Position numbers and translations under genes: made by a program. Shown piece after piece: positions 39,001 to 46,700 of a DNA stretch of 64,000 bases (position 1 is its first letter; the number at the start of each line of letters is the position of its first letter). This DNA comes from Xestospongia muta. Taxonomy: Eukaryota; Porifera; Demospongiae; Haplosclerida; Petrosiidae. The notes beneath the pieces were generated by a model. That model saw only the letters and a list, made by a program, of their open reading frames with translations, was not told where the DNA came from and made no database searches. Location of the stretch: NCBI GenBank assembly GCA_963693285.1, contig OY848918.1:12956263-13020262 (forward strand), in the 5' to 3' direction.

Positions 39001-39316
39001 AAGAAAAGGTGGTAGCTACAGTAGGGATAGGTTTGTATGTGTACACTGAAGGTTAATAATAGAACTCATGAAATTACGAGGTTATGTACATCATCAAAAC
39101 ATTAGTACAATTATCATGCTTTGTCAGAGTGAACGCAGATTTGTATTATTTTATATTTTCTTTTGGATTTAGCTGTTTGAAGACAAAGAGATTGATGGAG
39201 AGATGCTTCTACAAGCTGATCAAAGTGTTTTTGATGAGCTAGGTATTAATGCTCTTCGCAAGACTGCACTGTTGAATAAATGTAAAGAAAGGGGACTTAA
39301 AAAGTCAAGTCTTTAA
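7099..39316 (+). CDS. RNF213-like: Gene B: giant RNF213-like AAA+ protein with SAM domains, Death domain lost
   Basis: About 73 exons from 7062 to the stop at 39314-39316 total roughly 16.3 kb of coding sequence (about 5,400 residues), close to the 5,200 residues of human RNF213. Order: N-terminal arm, three P-loop AAA modules (GLPGSGKT, GETGVGKS, GPPGSSKT), post-AAA region, helical region, RNF213-type C-terminal region and two SAM domains. The family link rests on the AAA motifs (for example VAACNPHRG, LMDEAGLAED, GITNKFLDAAKSNR), module order and size. No RING or RZ zinc pattern is visible. The first possible ATG in the surviving frame is 7099, in what was exon 3; the original start upstream is destroyed. 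Either an internal start is used or the gene is dying from its 5' end. Part entries below give the exons. Confidence 0.8.
8017..9236. other. Long intron of gene B
   Basis: AT-rich, with no coding match to gene C and no recognised element. The equivalent intron in C (43738-44925) is similar in size but carries a 169-bp palindromic element not seen here. Confidence 0.5.
9544..10176. other. Intron of gene B with a possible transposon end
   Basis: At 9621-9640 the sequence TATACTCTGTTCAAGTTGAA closely matches the terminal repeat of the TA-flanked element at 48221-48943 in gene C. No clear partner end is visible downstream, so this may be a solo or decayed end. The rest of the intron shows nothing recognisable. 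Confidence 0.4.
12478..12646. mobile_element. 169-bp palindromic element (MITE-like), copy 1
   Basis: Starts GATTATACAGGTTG and ends in the approximate inverted copy, CAATCTGTATAATC. The two halves pair imperfectly over about 75-80 nt (for example AATACTG-TTTTATTACTAATGTACTA against its complement). A copy of identical length lies at 44270-44438 and a fragment near 47945-48037. No coding capacity. Confidence 0.75.
13310..14345. repeat. Diverged tandem duplication inside the long intron
   Basis: Two units of roughly 480-600 bp align in order. Matching words include CTTCTG-CA-TAAGTATAGACT at about 13327 and 13928, GTTCCAAGTTCC-GCTA at 13486 and TTTCAAGTTCC-GGCTA at 14073, GTAAATAAAAA at 13671 and 14239, and AGTCCAATACAAAGAAT at 13721 and 14291. 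They differ by many substitutions and indels, so the duplication is old. No coding content. Confidence 0.6.
15388..18988 (+). CDS. RNF213-like: Gene B part 2: helical region up to the first P-loop
   Basis: Exons 15388-15986, 16049-17240, 17413-17542, 17602-17726, 17789-17926, 17974-18183, 18242-18640, 18696-18836 and 18886-18988. The two large exons are rich in Leu, Lys, Glu and Asp and look all-helical. The last exon ends VIYGLPG, the first half of a Walker A motif whose second half opens the next exon at 19236. All lengths equal gene C except 16049-17240 (27 nt longer, a nine-residue insertion around 16350) and 17789-17926 (6 nt shorter). The exon at 18242-18640 ends with a conserved word (LGINLIGNDLQQ) also identical in C. 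It corresponds to the region leading into the AAA core of RNF213. Confidence 0.75.
19236..21566 (+). CDS. RNF213-like: Gene B part 3: first P-loop AAA module (probably AAA2)
   Basis: Exons 19236-19414, 19463-19648, 20219-20438, 20698-20833, 21010-21220 and 21445-21566. The Walker A motif GLPGSGKT is split by the intron before 19236. The best Walker B candidate is NWFFFDYF in exon 19463-19648: the Asp is there but the catalytic Glu is replaced by Tyr, also in gene C. In vertebrate RNF213 one AAA module is reported to bind ATP without turning it over, and this module fits that role (inference). Exon 21010-21220 is 21 nt longer than in C. Confidence 0.72.
19649..20218. other. Intron of gene B with extra DNA relative to C
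   Basis: 570 nt against 263 nt in gene C (53351-53613). The extra part, about 300 nt, lies within roughly 19800-20130. The word ACATTATGTTTATTTACAT occurs twice, near 19716 and 19931, as a direct repeat. This could mark a duplication or a decayed insertion. Confidence 0.45.
21619..22824 (+). CDS. RNF213-like: Gene B part 4: second AAA module (probably AAA3)
   Basis: Exons 21619-21904, 21956-22261, 22313-22388, 22520-22656 and 22744-22824. Walker A is GETGVGKS (about 21806-21829), preceded by IPVVIE. Walker B is VFLDEINTCS (22744-22773) with both Asp and Glu, so this module should hydrolyse ATP. The next exon supplies the sensor-like IFIVAACNPHRG. The motif pair GETGVGK...FLDEINT...AACNP is typical of RNF213 and dynein-like AAA modules. 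In C the Walker A reads GETGVGKT. Confidence 0.82.
22825..23690. other. 0.87-kb intron of gene B
   Basis: Contains a GGGGGGAGGG run near 23363 and otherwise AT-rich DNA. The corresponding C intron (56602-57664) is longer and only patchily alike. No gene or recognisable element seen. Confidence 0.5.
23691..25635 (+). CDS. RNF213-like: Gene B part 5: third AAA module (probably AAA4)
   Basis: Exons 23691-24731, 24933-25316 and 25399-25635. Walker A is GPPGSSKT (about 24427-24450) and Walker B is VVLMDEAGLAED (about 24649-24684), both intact. GITNKFLDAAKSNRAV in the next exon matches the sensor segment of RNF213 AAA4. The donor after 24731 is GTCAGT, chosen because it is conserved in C, whereas the alternative GTATTA at 24741 is absent there. 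Exon 24933-25316 differs from C at only about 5 of 128 residues, and the neighbouring introns are also alike. With the second module this forms the likely active motor pair. Confidence 0.85.
25636..26080. other. Intron of gene B, expanded relative to C
   Basis: 445 nt against only 51 nt in gene C (59617-59667). The last 30 or so bases before the acceptor are alike in both. The extra 390 nt show no terminal repeats or coding match that I can see. Confidence 0.5.
26081..28978 (+). CDS. RNF213-like: Gene B part 6: post-AAA4 region
   Basis: Exons 26081-26443, 26565-26801, 27143-27528 and 27673-28978, all identical in length to C. These are also the exons shared with gene A, where the last one is replaced part-way by the coiled coil and kinase. 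Recognisable shared words: SSELPKMEKPFLNRFEKY, LMTPEALVLHSEHL, HHFSLGQLIQ, VLVLVADMNELSKDCISHVR. LNRFEK-like wording is typical of AAA lids in RNF213. The big exon is rich in conserved Cys, His and Trp (for example KTIHDCWYQL) but not in zinc-finger spacing. It probably spans the remaining degenerate AAA modules and the hinge to the E3 shell. Confidence 0.78.
29173..32677 (+). CDS. RNF213-like: Gene B part 7: helical region where the RING would lie
   Basis: Exons 29173-29344, 29503-29777, 29832-30023, 30104-30472, 30524-30634, 30688-30792, 30901-31017, 31063-31166, one uncertain exon from about 31265, then 31486-31603, 31666-31832, 32043-32148, 32283-32439 and 32538-32677. In human RNF213 a RING sits in this part of the protein. 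Here I find no C-x2-C/C-x-H/C-x2-C series. Between 31166 and 31486 the phases do not close with simple GT-AG sites: an acceptor at 31264 restores the frame on the left, but no phase-2 donor was found before 31486. A missing exon, an unusual splice site or a frame break are all possible. Confidence 0.65.
32905..37426 (+). CDS. RNF213-like: Gene B part 8: RNF213-type C-terminal region
   Basis: Exons 32905-33231, 33285-33512, 33822-33871, 33933-34270, 34328-34458, 34512-34657, 34781-34901, 34954-35090, 35160-35226, 35301-35420, 35938-36077, 36681-36856, 37027-37112 and 37317-37426. Phases close throughout. Words such as LPSLIEFYSWIQTHLAHKVT, IFYDLLS followed by IVEMYHKFL, and FYLDGIQDGIIQTYI are patterned like the RNF213 C-terminal domain, so gene B keeps the full family architecture to its end. 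The RZ finger expected just before this domain in human RNF213 is not seen. Exon 33285-33512 is acidic and low-complexity and is probably a linker. Confidence 0.72.
33513..33821. other. Intron of gene B
   Basis: 309 nt of AT-rich DNA; nothing recognised. Confidence 0.5.
35421..36680. other. Two longer introns of gene B around exon 35938-36077
   Basis: 517 and 603 nt. Both are AT-rich without coding matches, repeats or hairpins that I can recognise. Confidence 0.5.
37427..37961. other. Intron of gene B
   Basis: 535 nt, AT-rich; nothing recognised. Confidence 0.5.
37962..39316 (+). CDS. RNF213-like: Gene B part 9: linker and two SAM domains
   Basis: Exons 37962-38045, 38095-38231, 38595-38908 and 39173-39316. 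After an acidic, Ser/Asp-rich linker, exon 38595-38908 encodes a first SAM domain (LSDEDVAEFLERIGL ... EDLGITTPIERLRFRVLFKREL). A second, more divergent SAM starts at its end and finishes in the last exon (EIDGEMLLQADQSVFDELGI ... RKTALLNKCKERG). SAM domains form homo- or hetero-oligomers and are not part of vertebrate RNF213. The stop follows ten residues after the last helix. Whether gene C has the same end is unknown, because the window stops first. Confidence 0.85.
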
Positions 39317-39884
39317 TATGTTAATTACAGTAATCACATGTTTGTAAATGACTGGCTACTAATTAAGCATGCTTGATCATAATGCTGAGTTTACATATAT
39401 TTTGATTTAATATTTTATGTAGTCATAAGATGTTTTGATAATAATTATTACTTTGTTTAGTTCATTATATTTATTAAAAGTTTGGTATGGGCTAGGTATC
39501 TATAGTGATGACACAATAATCAGGCCACTAGTGATCAGGTATTCATAGATAGCAAGATTTTACAACACCTCAAACCTGTACTGATAATGCTGTGATAGTA
39601 TGTTATTGTCAATCATACTCAAGTTGATCAATGTGCATATGGTGATTCTCTTACTGTCAAAGTAGACAACTTTCAAGACAATGAAAATTCTCTGAGTGCC
39701 ATTAGTGTTAAGTTTAGCTCATAATGCATAGGCTCAAAAACGTGTGTGAGCTACGTTCGTTAGTAAAATGACTGGAGGAAATTCCAAGGATTGTAATATT
39801 AGTTGTATAATAATTATTATAATAATAATATCATCAGAAACGAGAGAAACAACTGTTGAAGTAATACATAGCTAAATTTAAAAA

Positions 39885-40290
39885 TTTTATTAGCAATTGT
39901 GCCTACAAAATATTGGTCAAAAATCATGTACTTGAAGATAAAGCAAAGCTATGTTTTCAAAGTACTGTTAGTCAGAGAGATATTCAACATGTCTTTACAT
40001 TTTATGATTGGCTTCAGAAGTGGTTTTTAGCAACCAACCAAATATAAACAGAGATGAATTTAGTGTCAATTATCATGTTGTGTTTCTTGTCCTTGCTTTA
40101 GTCTACTATTTCAGACTAAATGACTAGTCTTAAGAACAGTTTATAAAAGAAATCAGCAAACTTTACCTAGTAGATAGCAAAACGTTCCAGTCACATTCAA
40201 AAAGGGTGTCAGTGATAAATTTGACCTGATATCTGAACATATACATTTTCCTGTCAGTAATGCCCTACCAGATCATACCTATGGGGTATG
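39885..40290 (+). pseudogene. Decayed fragment of an AAA4 exon
   Basis: Aligns with gene B 23985-24370 and gene C 57955-58345: TGCCTACAAAATATTGGTCA, GTTAGTCAGAGAGATATTCA, ACATTTTATGATTGGCTTC. It is full of substitutions, stops (for example TAA after AACCAAATA) and small indels, and stops before the Walker A motif. It is closer to C than to B at several words, and shows that another family copy once stood or was pasted here. Confidence 0.8.
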
Positions 40291-40339
40291 ATCTGTCTCA
40301 AAATTATTAAGATTATTATATTATTATAAATACCCCTTA

Positions 40340-40670
40340 GTTCAAGTAGAAACCTAATGGTGTCAGACTTTCTTGAGCTAGTCTTTCAAAAAAACAAAAT
40401 CTTGTACATGTTGATCATGAGATCCCAATACATGCTAAAATTGGTAGGTATACATTAATTTTGTTTCTCGCAATAAATGTTGTGTTTTTAATATTGACTA
40501 AATTACATGGTAAGTGTTAATGTGTTCACATGACAGAAGTGAAGCTAAGATCTAAGACTTAAGATATATTCATTGTTTATAGGGTTACCAGTCTCCCAGA
40601 TAGTAGAGGACAAGGATCTCTAGAATATATCATGAACGCCTAGTTAAATGGTTAGATGCAATAGCAAAGT
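40340..40670 (+). pseudogene. Decayed N-terminal exons fused to a kinase scrap (copy 2)
   Basis: Homologous to 3560-3900: remnant of exon 2 (ending in CATGCTAAAATTGGTAGGT, which matches the C exon end at 43051), the start of exon 3 (ACAGAAGTGAAGCTAAGATCT), then the same switch at CCAGTCTCCCAGATAGTAG into the degenerate GSPAYS region of the kinase. No open frame. Confidence 0.6.
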
Positions 40671-40947
40671 AAACTAAAGAAATGAAGTGCTAGTATATTG
40701 TGATGCAATTATCATGTACATTGTATAACAGCTTAAATGATCATATAAATCCTGTATATATTGTGCATAAATAAAAAGACAAAGTGATTATTAAGAATAA
40801 GATATAGATAGATAAATGAATATAACAGAAGTAATTGAAGACATATAACATAATAGTGCACAATTTTCTCTTTGGCCTTACATACAGTTATTTAGAACAG
40901 TTATTATTAGTCATTATTTAGGTCTAGCTTATTATAAATCTGCAGTA

Positions 40948-41135
40948 CTTGAGCAATTGGTGGATGCTGTTTCCATTCTTGAATGATGCACTTCTCAACA
41001 AGGGGTTTCAACCACAATTAATTTAGTGAGATGTCTAGAACTCTTTCCAGCTGTTGCAGGAGAAGGGGATTGACAGAGAAAATGAATCGCTTCTATTAGT
41101 AAGACTCGAAGACAAGAAAACTATAAACATCGATT
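40948..41135 (-). pseudogene. Kinase C-lobe remnant, reverse strand (copy 2)
   Basis: The - strand reads DVYSF, then VLLIEAI with a proline-rich SPSPAT stretch, then WLKPLVEKCIIQEWKQ and PIAQVL, in the order of gene A's kinase C-lobe. At least two frameshifts separate these blocks. It covers more of the domain than the remnant at 4630-4765 and continues to the last helix. Confidence 0.8.
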
Positions 41136-41162
41136 TTTCAAGAATGGCTAAAGGTAGTCGCA

Positions 41163-41243
41163 CAAGCCAGACCCAACCCCTATGATTGAAGGAACAATGG
41201 ACTTTCCCATCCGTCGTTCAATCATAGGGTTGGGTCTGGCTTG
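41163..41243. mobile_element. 81-bp hairpin (MITE-like or solo inverted repeat)
   Basis: Arms 41163-41190 and 41217-41243 are inverted copies (CAAGCCAGACCCAACCC and its complement) with one extra C in the left arm, around a 26-nt loop. GC content is higher than in the surroundings. It sits beside the kinase remnant. The sequence is unrelated to the other hairpins in the window, and there is no clear target duplication. Confidence 0.65.
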
Positions 41244-41439
41244 CTTAAGGTGCAGGAAGTTGACACTAATTCCCACCTCCTAGCTAATTATAACTATACT
41301 CAGGAAAGTATGACTTCCTGTCGAAGATATATGTCTATAGGCGCTACATATTTTATATGGAGCAACGTGTACAGGTGTCTAAGTAATCAAATTAAGGTAA
41401 ACCTAATTTTAATATGTGGATAAAAAGTTTTGACAGCTT

Positions 41440-41475
41440 GATGACTGCCAGTTCATCACATGACCAAGAAATCAG
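41440..41475 (+). promoter_or_regulatory. Probable 5' untranslated exon of gene C
   Basis: Ends ATCAG with donor GTAAGC at 41476, conserved with 5536/5537 upstream of gene B. The flanking 200 bases, from about 41308, are alignable between the two copies (AAGTATGACTTCCTGTC, GTGTCTAAGTA-TCAAATTAAGG, GTTCATCACATG). This is the best candidate for promoter plus first exon. The left edge is nominal. Splicing this exon directly to 41755 would place an early stop, which argues that it is non-coding. Confidence 0.45.
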
Positions 41476-41586
41476 GTAAGCATTGGCAATTCATAAATTA
41501 ACTGTAAATTATAAGATCTTGTCACCCTATATGTTATTCTCTTGTGATTTAAGATGTGATAATAACAATATTGTATGTTTTTATAG

Positions 41587-43737
41587 ACACAGTATTAACG
41601 TGCTAGTCTATGTAACTACAAGAGACGTCAGGATAAAAATTTCCACAGGGAATTTAATTTAGTCAATTAATGGCAACTTCTATTGACAAGTCAGGTATGT
41701 CGGTACTATTAGATCTAGATTGAATTTTAATTTTCTTTATTATCAGTTTTGCAGGCATTTCTTAAATCGAAGTCAATTCAGGAGCATGAATTAGCTATTT
41801 CCTGTAATGATGCTTTTTTTCTGGTGTTACATAGTCGTATAACTCACTTTGACAGGGTAGCAATGCACTTAGCATTGACGGAAAGTGAAATAGAGCACAT
41901 CCGTCGAGACAAAGATAATGAAAAGAGCAGAATCATGGCAGTTTTGTGGGAGTGGAGAAGAAAAAATGGTAGTAATGCATCATATTTTGGGTTAGTTACG
42001 GCATTTTTACATATGAATGATCAAGAGACAGCTGAATTTATTACTGAATATGTTAGAGAAAATTACCTTAACATTACAACTGTGCAGCCAAGAAAACAAC
42101 CACTGTTTACTCCTGAGAGAGCTCCAGGCAAATATGGTAACTGGAGACAGCTTAATGAAATTGAAAGAGAGCAAATAATAAATGATCTTCAGGAGGAAGA
42201 AAAGGAAATCCGGAAAAAATTTCTATTCCTATTTCTCAAAATATTAGAATTATTTGAAACAAGGGAAGTTAATGTTGTAAAAATGAAGATTTTCGTGCAG
42301 AGCCTTTTCTATGGAAGTAATTGTGTAGAGCTAGATGCTGCTGATACTTTAACTAAAGTATTTTACTTTCTTATTAAACATTGTTCATGGTTTAATTTTG
42401 AGCTATTTGAAGAAGCTGTTCAGTATTTTGGTGACGATGCAGAAAAAAGATTAATGAGCTCTTATATTGAAGATACTCTTAAGCCTTTCCTTGAACGATC
42501 CATCTTTGAAATACCTCCAGAATCTTTTTCTTCGTGTCCAGATGAATCTAAAGTCGAATTAATTCGATTTAAATTGCCAGATGATCTGACGCCTTCAGGA
42601 ACTGATGTCAAGAGATTCCAAAGCAATTTAGCTAAACGTATAGGACTAAAATCTTCTGTTTTCCAATTTAGAAGTTACTATAATGGGTGCATTGAATTAG
42701 AGTTTGCAGTGGACAAAGTTATTCCTAAAAGTAATTTACAAGAGCTATATAGCTGTGTTCGACCAGACTCTGAAAAAGATGTCTTTTATTTGACATTGGA
42801 TACCAATACCATTGTGTAAGTTATTGTAGCTAATTTATGTATATTTTATGCAGTCTGGTTTAGAGAGTATGCATCTAAGTTTTGAAGAGGATTAATTACC
42901 TTAATTAACTGTTTATTTTATTTATATTACAGTATCCCTACCCATTCTACTCACCGAAGTCTTTTGAGTCGAATGGCTTTTTGGAAACACTCAGGTCCTT
43001 CTAAGCAAGAAGCAAGTCCGGTTGAAGTTATTCCAAGACACGCTAAAATTGGTAAGACTCTTATATCATTGAATGCTTGAATTTTTTTCTAACAGAGCTG
43101 AAGCTGAGATCTGAGGCTAAAAATGTACTGATTATTTATGGCAGTGCCAGTCTTCCACAGCATCCACCACTCATTCCTTGGTGTTGTTTAAAATTTAAAG
43201 ATGAATCTCCACCACCAAAAGATTATCATATGGTGTATCACAAATTAAGTCTGTCGAGAGGTCATACTATTGAATCTGTTGAAGCTGTTATTCAGAAATA
43301 TTCCAAACAAGTTAATCTGAAAGCTCTTTTGATTACAGCTGATATTGAACAAAGAAAGTTGGATATGGTGAAAACTACATGTTCATTTACAATAGTCGTT
43401 ATTCCTAAAATGTATAAACACAAAATAGCTGAATATTTGCAAAGTGTAGATGAATCCTTAGAGGCAACGATAGCTCCATTGTATAGTGAAAGAAGAGATG
43501 GTGGAATTACTGGTACAGGTATGTTCAATACAGACAACTTACAACAGCAATATTCCTTTCGATTATTTAGTTCTGGATGCATTCCTTCCAAAGATACCAA
43601 CTGAAGTTATTGCTTTCATATCAAGAATGGGCACTATTATTCAAGAGAAAAAATGTATTTCTTTAGCTTTTGAACCTGATAAAGAAAAGAGATGTCTACA
43701 ATGGGTCTTGGAAGTAATTGATTTTACTCAAAATGTG
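41587..43737 (+). CDS. RNF213-like: Gene C part 1: start, Death domain and first arm exons
   Basis: Exons 41587-41694 (coding from 41670), 41747-42815, 42933-43051, 43096-43518 and 43571-43737. Residues about 25-108 form a Death domain: helix 1 NDAFFLVLHSRI, then HFDRVAMHLALTESEIEHI, NEKSRIMAVLWEWRRKNG, and TAFLHMNDQETAEFI. A helical module (about 150-260) and a short beta-rich module ending FYLTLDTNTIV follow; such companions are common in invertebrate Death-domain proteins but I cannot name them. This is the part ruined in gene B. The intron 43519-43570 is only 52 nt. Confidence 0.85.
41610..41615 (+). promoter_or_regulatory. Start-stop upstream reading frame (ATGTAA) in the leader of gene C
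   Basis: Within the leader exon 41587-41694 an ATG is followed at once by a stop, 55 bases before the main ATG at 41670. The equivalent site of gene B (5796-5801) reads ATGTAG, also start-stop. Minimal frames of this kind can slow ribosomes; a role here is inference. Confidence 0.35.
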
Positions 43738-46700
43738 GTTAGCAAAGTATTGTATAGATTCTATAATTTTATGATAAGATTATTTACTGATTCATTGATA
43801 TAGTAGAGATGATTATCTAAATTTAATTGTTATTATAATACATTACCCACAAGTTTCAGTATTGTGATAAGCATTGTTGTAAAGATGTGTTAGAGATTTA
43901 ATCAACTGTTTGTAAGTTAGACTGGGATGGTCCATACCAATCCCTTTAAATCAATTTGACACAAAGAACAAACTAGGTAGCAGCAGTGGCAATCATCCTT
44001 ATTATATAATAGTACACACATAAATGAGGATTAATTAAACTTATGATACCCATAGCTACAAACCAATGTATTATGTACTGCATAATATATGCTATCACAC
44101 TATTAATACTATAGTACCTTATTTGTATTCCTTTTGTCAGATTGATTATAAACCATCATTACATCACATTTAATCTTTAAGAAAGCCTTTTATGTACTTA
44201 TAAAAAGCAGAGTCATTACCTGAGCCTTTATCTGTATCACTGTAAAATTTATTGGTTGAATTAGTACATGGTTATACAGGTTGTATATCCAAAATGTAAG
44301 CATAATACTATTTTGATTAGTGATGTACTATGAGATTGATCGTTTGTAGCTACATAAACAGTAGTACATTAGTAATGAAAACAGTGTTATGATTACTTTT
44401 TTGACAAAAATACGTTTGCAATTGTAACCTGTATAACCAAATATGGTTAAATCAGCCATCATTATTTACAATGTTATATGTGTTGGTTGTTATCACTAAT
44501 ACATGCATGATCACTTTAAAAGACTCTTAGCAGAAGTTATAGTTTCTATTTGTGGATATAATACTATCTAACAAAGTGTTCTTGCCCATTGGCTTTTAAC
44601 TCCAGAGGGAGACTACATGCACAGTCAAAACTGCTATTTGACTTTAAAAACAAATGTAATATCTCTTTTTACATCGTTGTAGTATCATGATCCTGTGAGC
44701 TATGCCTACATTATAATTAATTACATGTCAGTTTCGTAGTACTTCTCCCTTCTAGTCTTTTCTCATAATGCACTTTTGGTCTATAGTTATTGTTGTAATA
44801 TTAATTACTATATTGCATTTGCTGCATATAACAATATAGAATATGTCAATGTGAACTTTGACAATAATGGCATATTGTGAATTTTTTTAAATCAGTATTT
44901 AAAAATTAATGATTTTTTATTGCAGGCAGAAAATGAAATGTACACAGGTTGGCAGAATGATATGCAAGAAATTATGCAGCTGCTACTACAAGACTCTTAC
45001 TTTGACACAATGTTTATTCAAGATTTCCCCTTCTATTTCAATCTTGCCTACTCTGTATACAGGTAATCTTGTTTTGGTGCTAACATTTTAATTTCTTAAC
45101 AATGTTTTTATAGACATTCGTCACAGTTCACACTTCCTAAGAACTTTAATATGTTTATTAAAATGTGTGTAACACAAATTTCAAGTTTTCCAATTCCAAC
45201 GATAGTGGAGAAATTATCTATTTTTATTGATGCGTAAGCAACTTTTTTGTTTTTTATTCAAAACAACATTTTAGTTGTTGCATGTGACTATCAAAGGTGA
45301 TAAAAAGCATACCACTAACTAAATATTTATTTTTATGAGGACCATGATGAATACAATTTTCAATTTAATTTATACATAACTTTAAGTACATGGCTATTGT
45401 CACATCACTGTCATTAACATTGGGCCAATTTAATTGGTTAATTGCCTGGCATGTTTTTATTTTGTTCAGTTGAACATATTGTTATTTGTAATAATTGAAA
45501 GAACTGTTTTAATAAATAAAGGTGCTGCCAATACCTATATATATGCATTGTAAGTAATTAACCACACAGACAAAAAATATCATTTTTAGATATGTATGAT
45601 TAAGGCCTCGATCTTTAGTATACATGTTGAAAATACTTTTAGAAAGTGCTATAGCTTATGTTCATTTAGTCAGTCTTTAACATTATTGAACCTGTGCTTA
45701 ACAACAACACCATTTAAACATGCAGGATTAACTTTAGAATTACAATCTTATTTTACATTTATAATTTTGTTGTTTCAGTTATTTATTTATTATTTAGGGG
45801 AGACGTTAAAATAGTCTTTAGTGGTGTTAAAAAAAATGCCACTGTCTTTGAACGCACAGCTAAATCATTCCTAACAGTGTGCAATGAATTTTGTAGACTT
45901 GATTCTCATGCAAACTCTTCTCACATTAAATTGCTCTCCGGTGAGTTTTGTACATTTTTTAGAAATTTAACTGTTTTGTTTTTATAGCATCAATTGCTAT
46001 GAAGTTCTTTAGTTTATGTTCAAAGACCAAAAAGACTGAAAAGCTTTGGAATAAATATTTTATTGAAGTAAGTGTTGACATTTGTCAATAAATACATTTT
46101 TATAGCAATTTTGTGATACACATGTTTTGAATATGTTTTCAAACTATCGTGGGCTGTTGTCATACATATATGCATACTAGCTAGCAAGCTTAAAACTGCA
46201 TACAAGTCTTTTAAAGATGCGACTTTTATATATTTGTGCCTTTTGAAGATGTACCTTGTTAACAAATGTTAACTACTGTTTTCTATGTGTCTTCCATGGT
46301 TCAGCATTACAAGTCTAATGGCATAAGTGATCTTGATATAAATGGCTTACGAAGTGGACTAGAGTCAATGACAGCAATACTTGTTGATCATCCCAACCTA
46401 ATGCTCAGCTGGAAAGATCTCTCCTGTATATTTACTTCTAAAGTTCATTCAATAACTATTTTGAAGTAAGTTACATATATCAAGGTAGCATTTTATGCTG
46501 TTATTTAGAAATTTCATTGCTATTTGTGACCACTATATTACAAGAGACAATGATGATGAAAGTTTTTGCAGTGACTATCTAAAACCTGTGACATCATTTT
46601 ATTTGTCAAAAGGTAAAAAAATTGAGCAGCCAAGCTCTACTAAGAATGAAATAATACATGAAGTAAGTTATATACAATTTTTATTATATCATTTCATTCT

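Larger units (their letters stand above)
39317..41439. other. Intergenic scar zone between genes B and C
   Basis: About 560 bases after the stop of gene B show no recognisable feature. Then follow a decayed AAA4 exon (39885-40290), the N-terminal/kinase fusion scrap (40340-40670), a reverse-strand kinase remnant (40948-41135), a hairpin (41163-41243), and DNA homologous to the region upstream of gene B's old start. Most of this order repeats the zone between genes A and B. Confidence 0.6.

Noticed and set aside
41749..42819. Starting gene C within the exon at 41749
   Set aside because: The codon there is TTG and part of the acceptor region. A leader exon with ATG at 41670 joins in phase to 41747, so that start was used.
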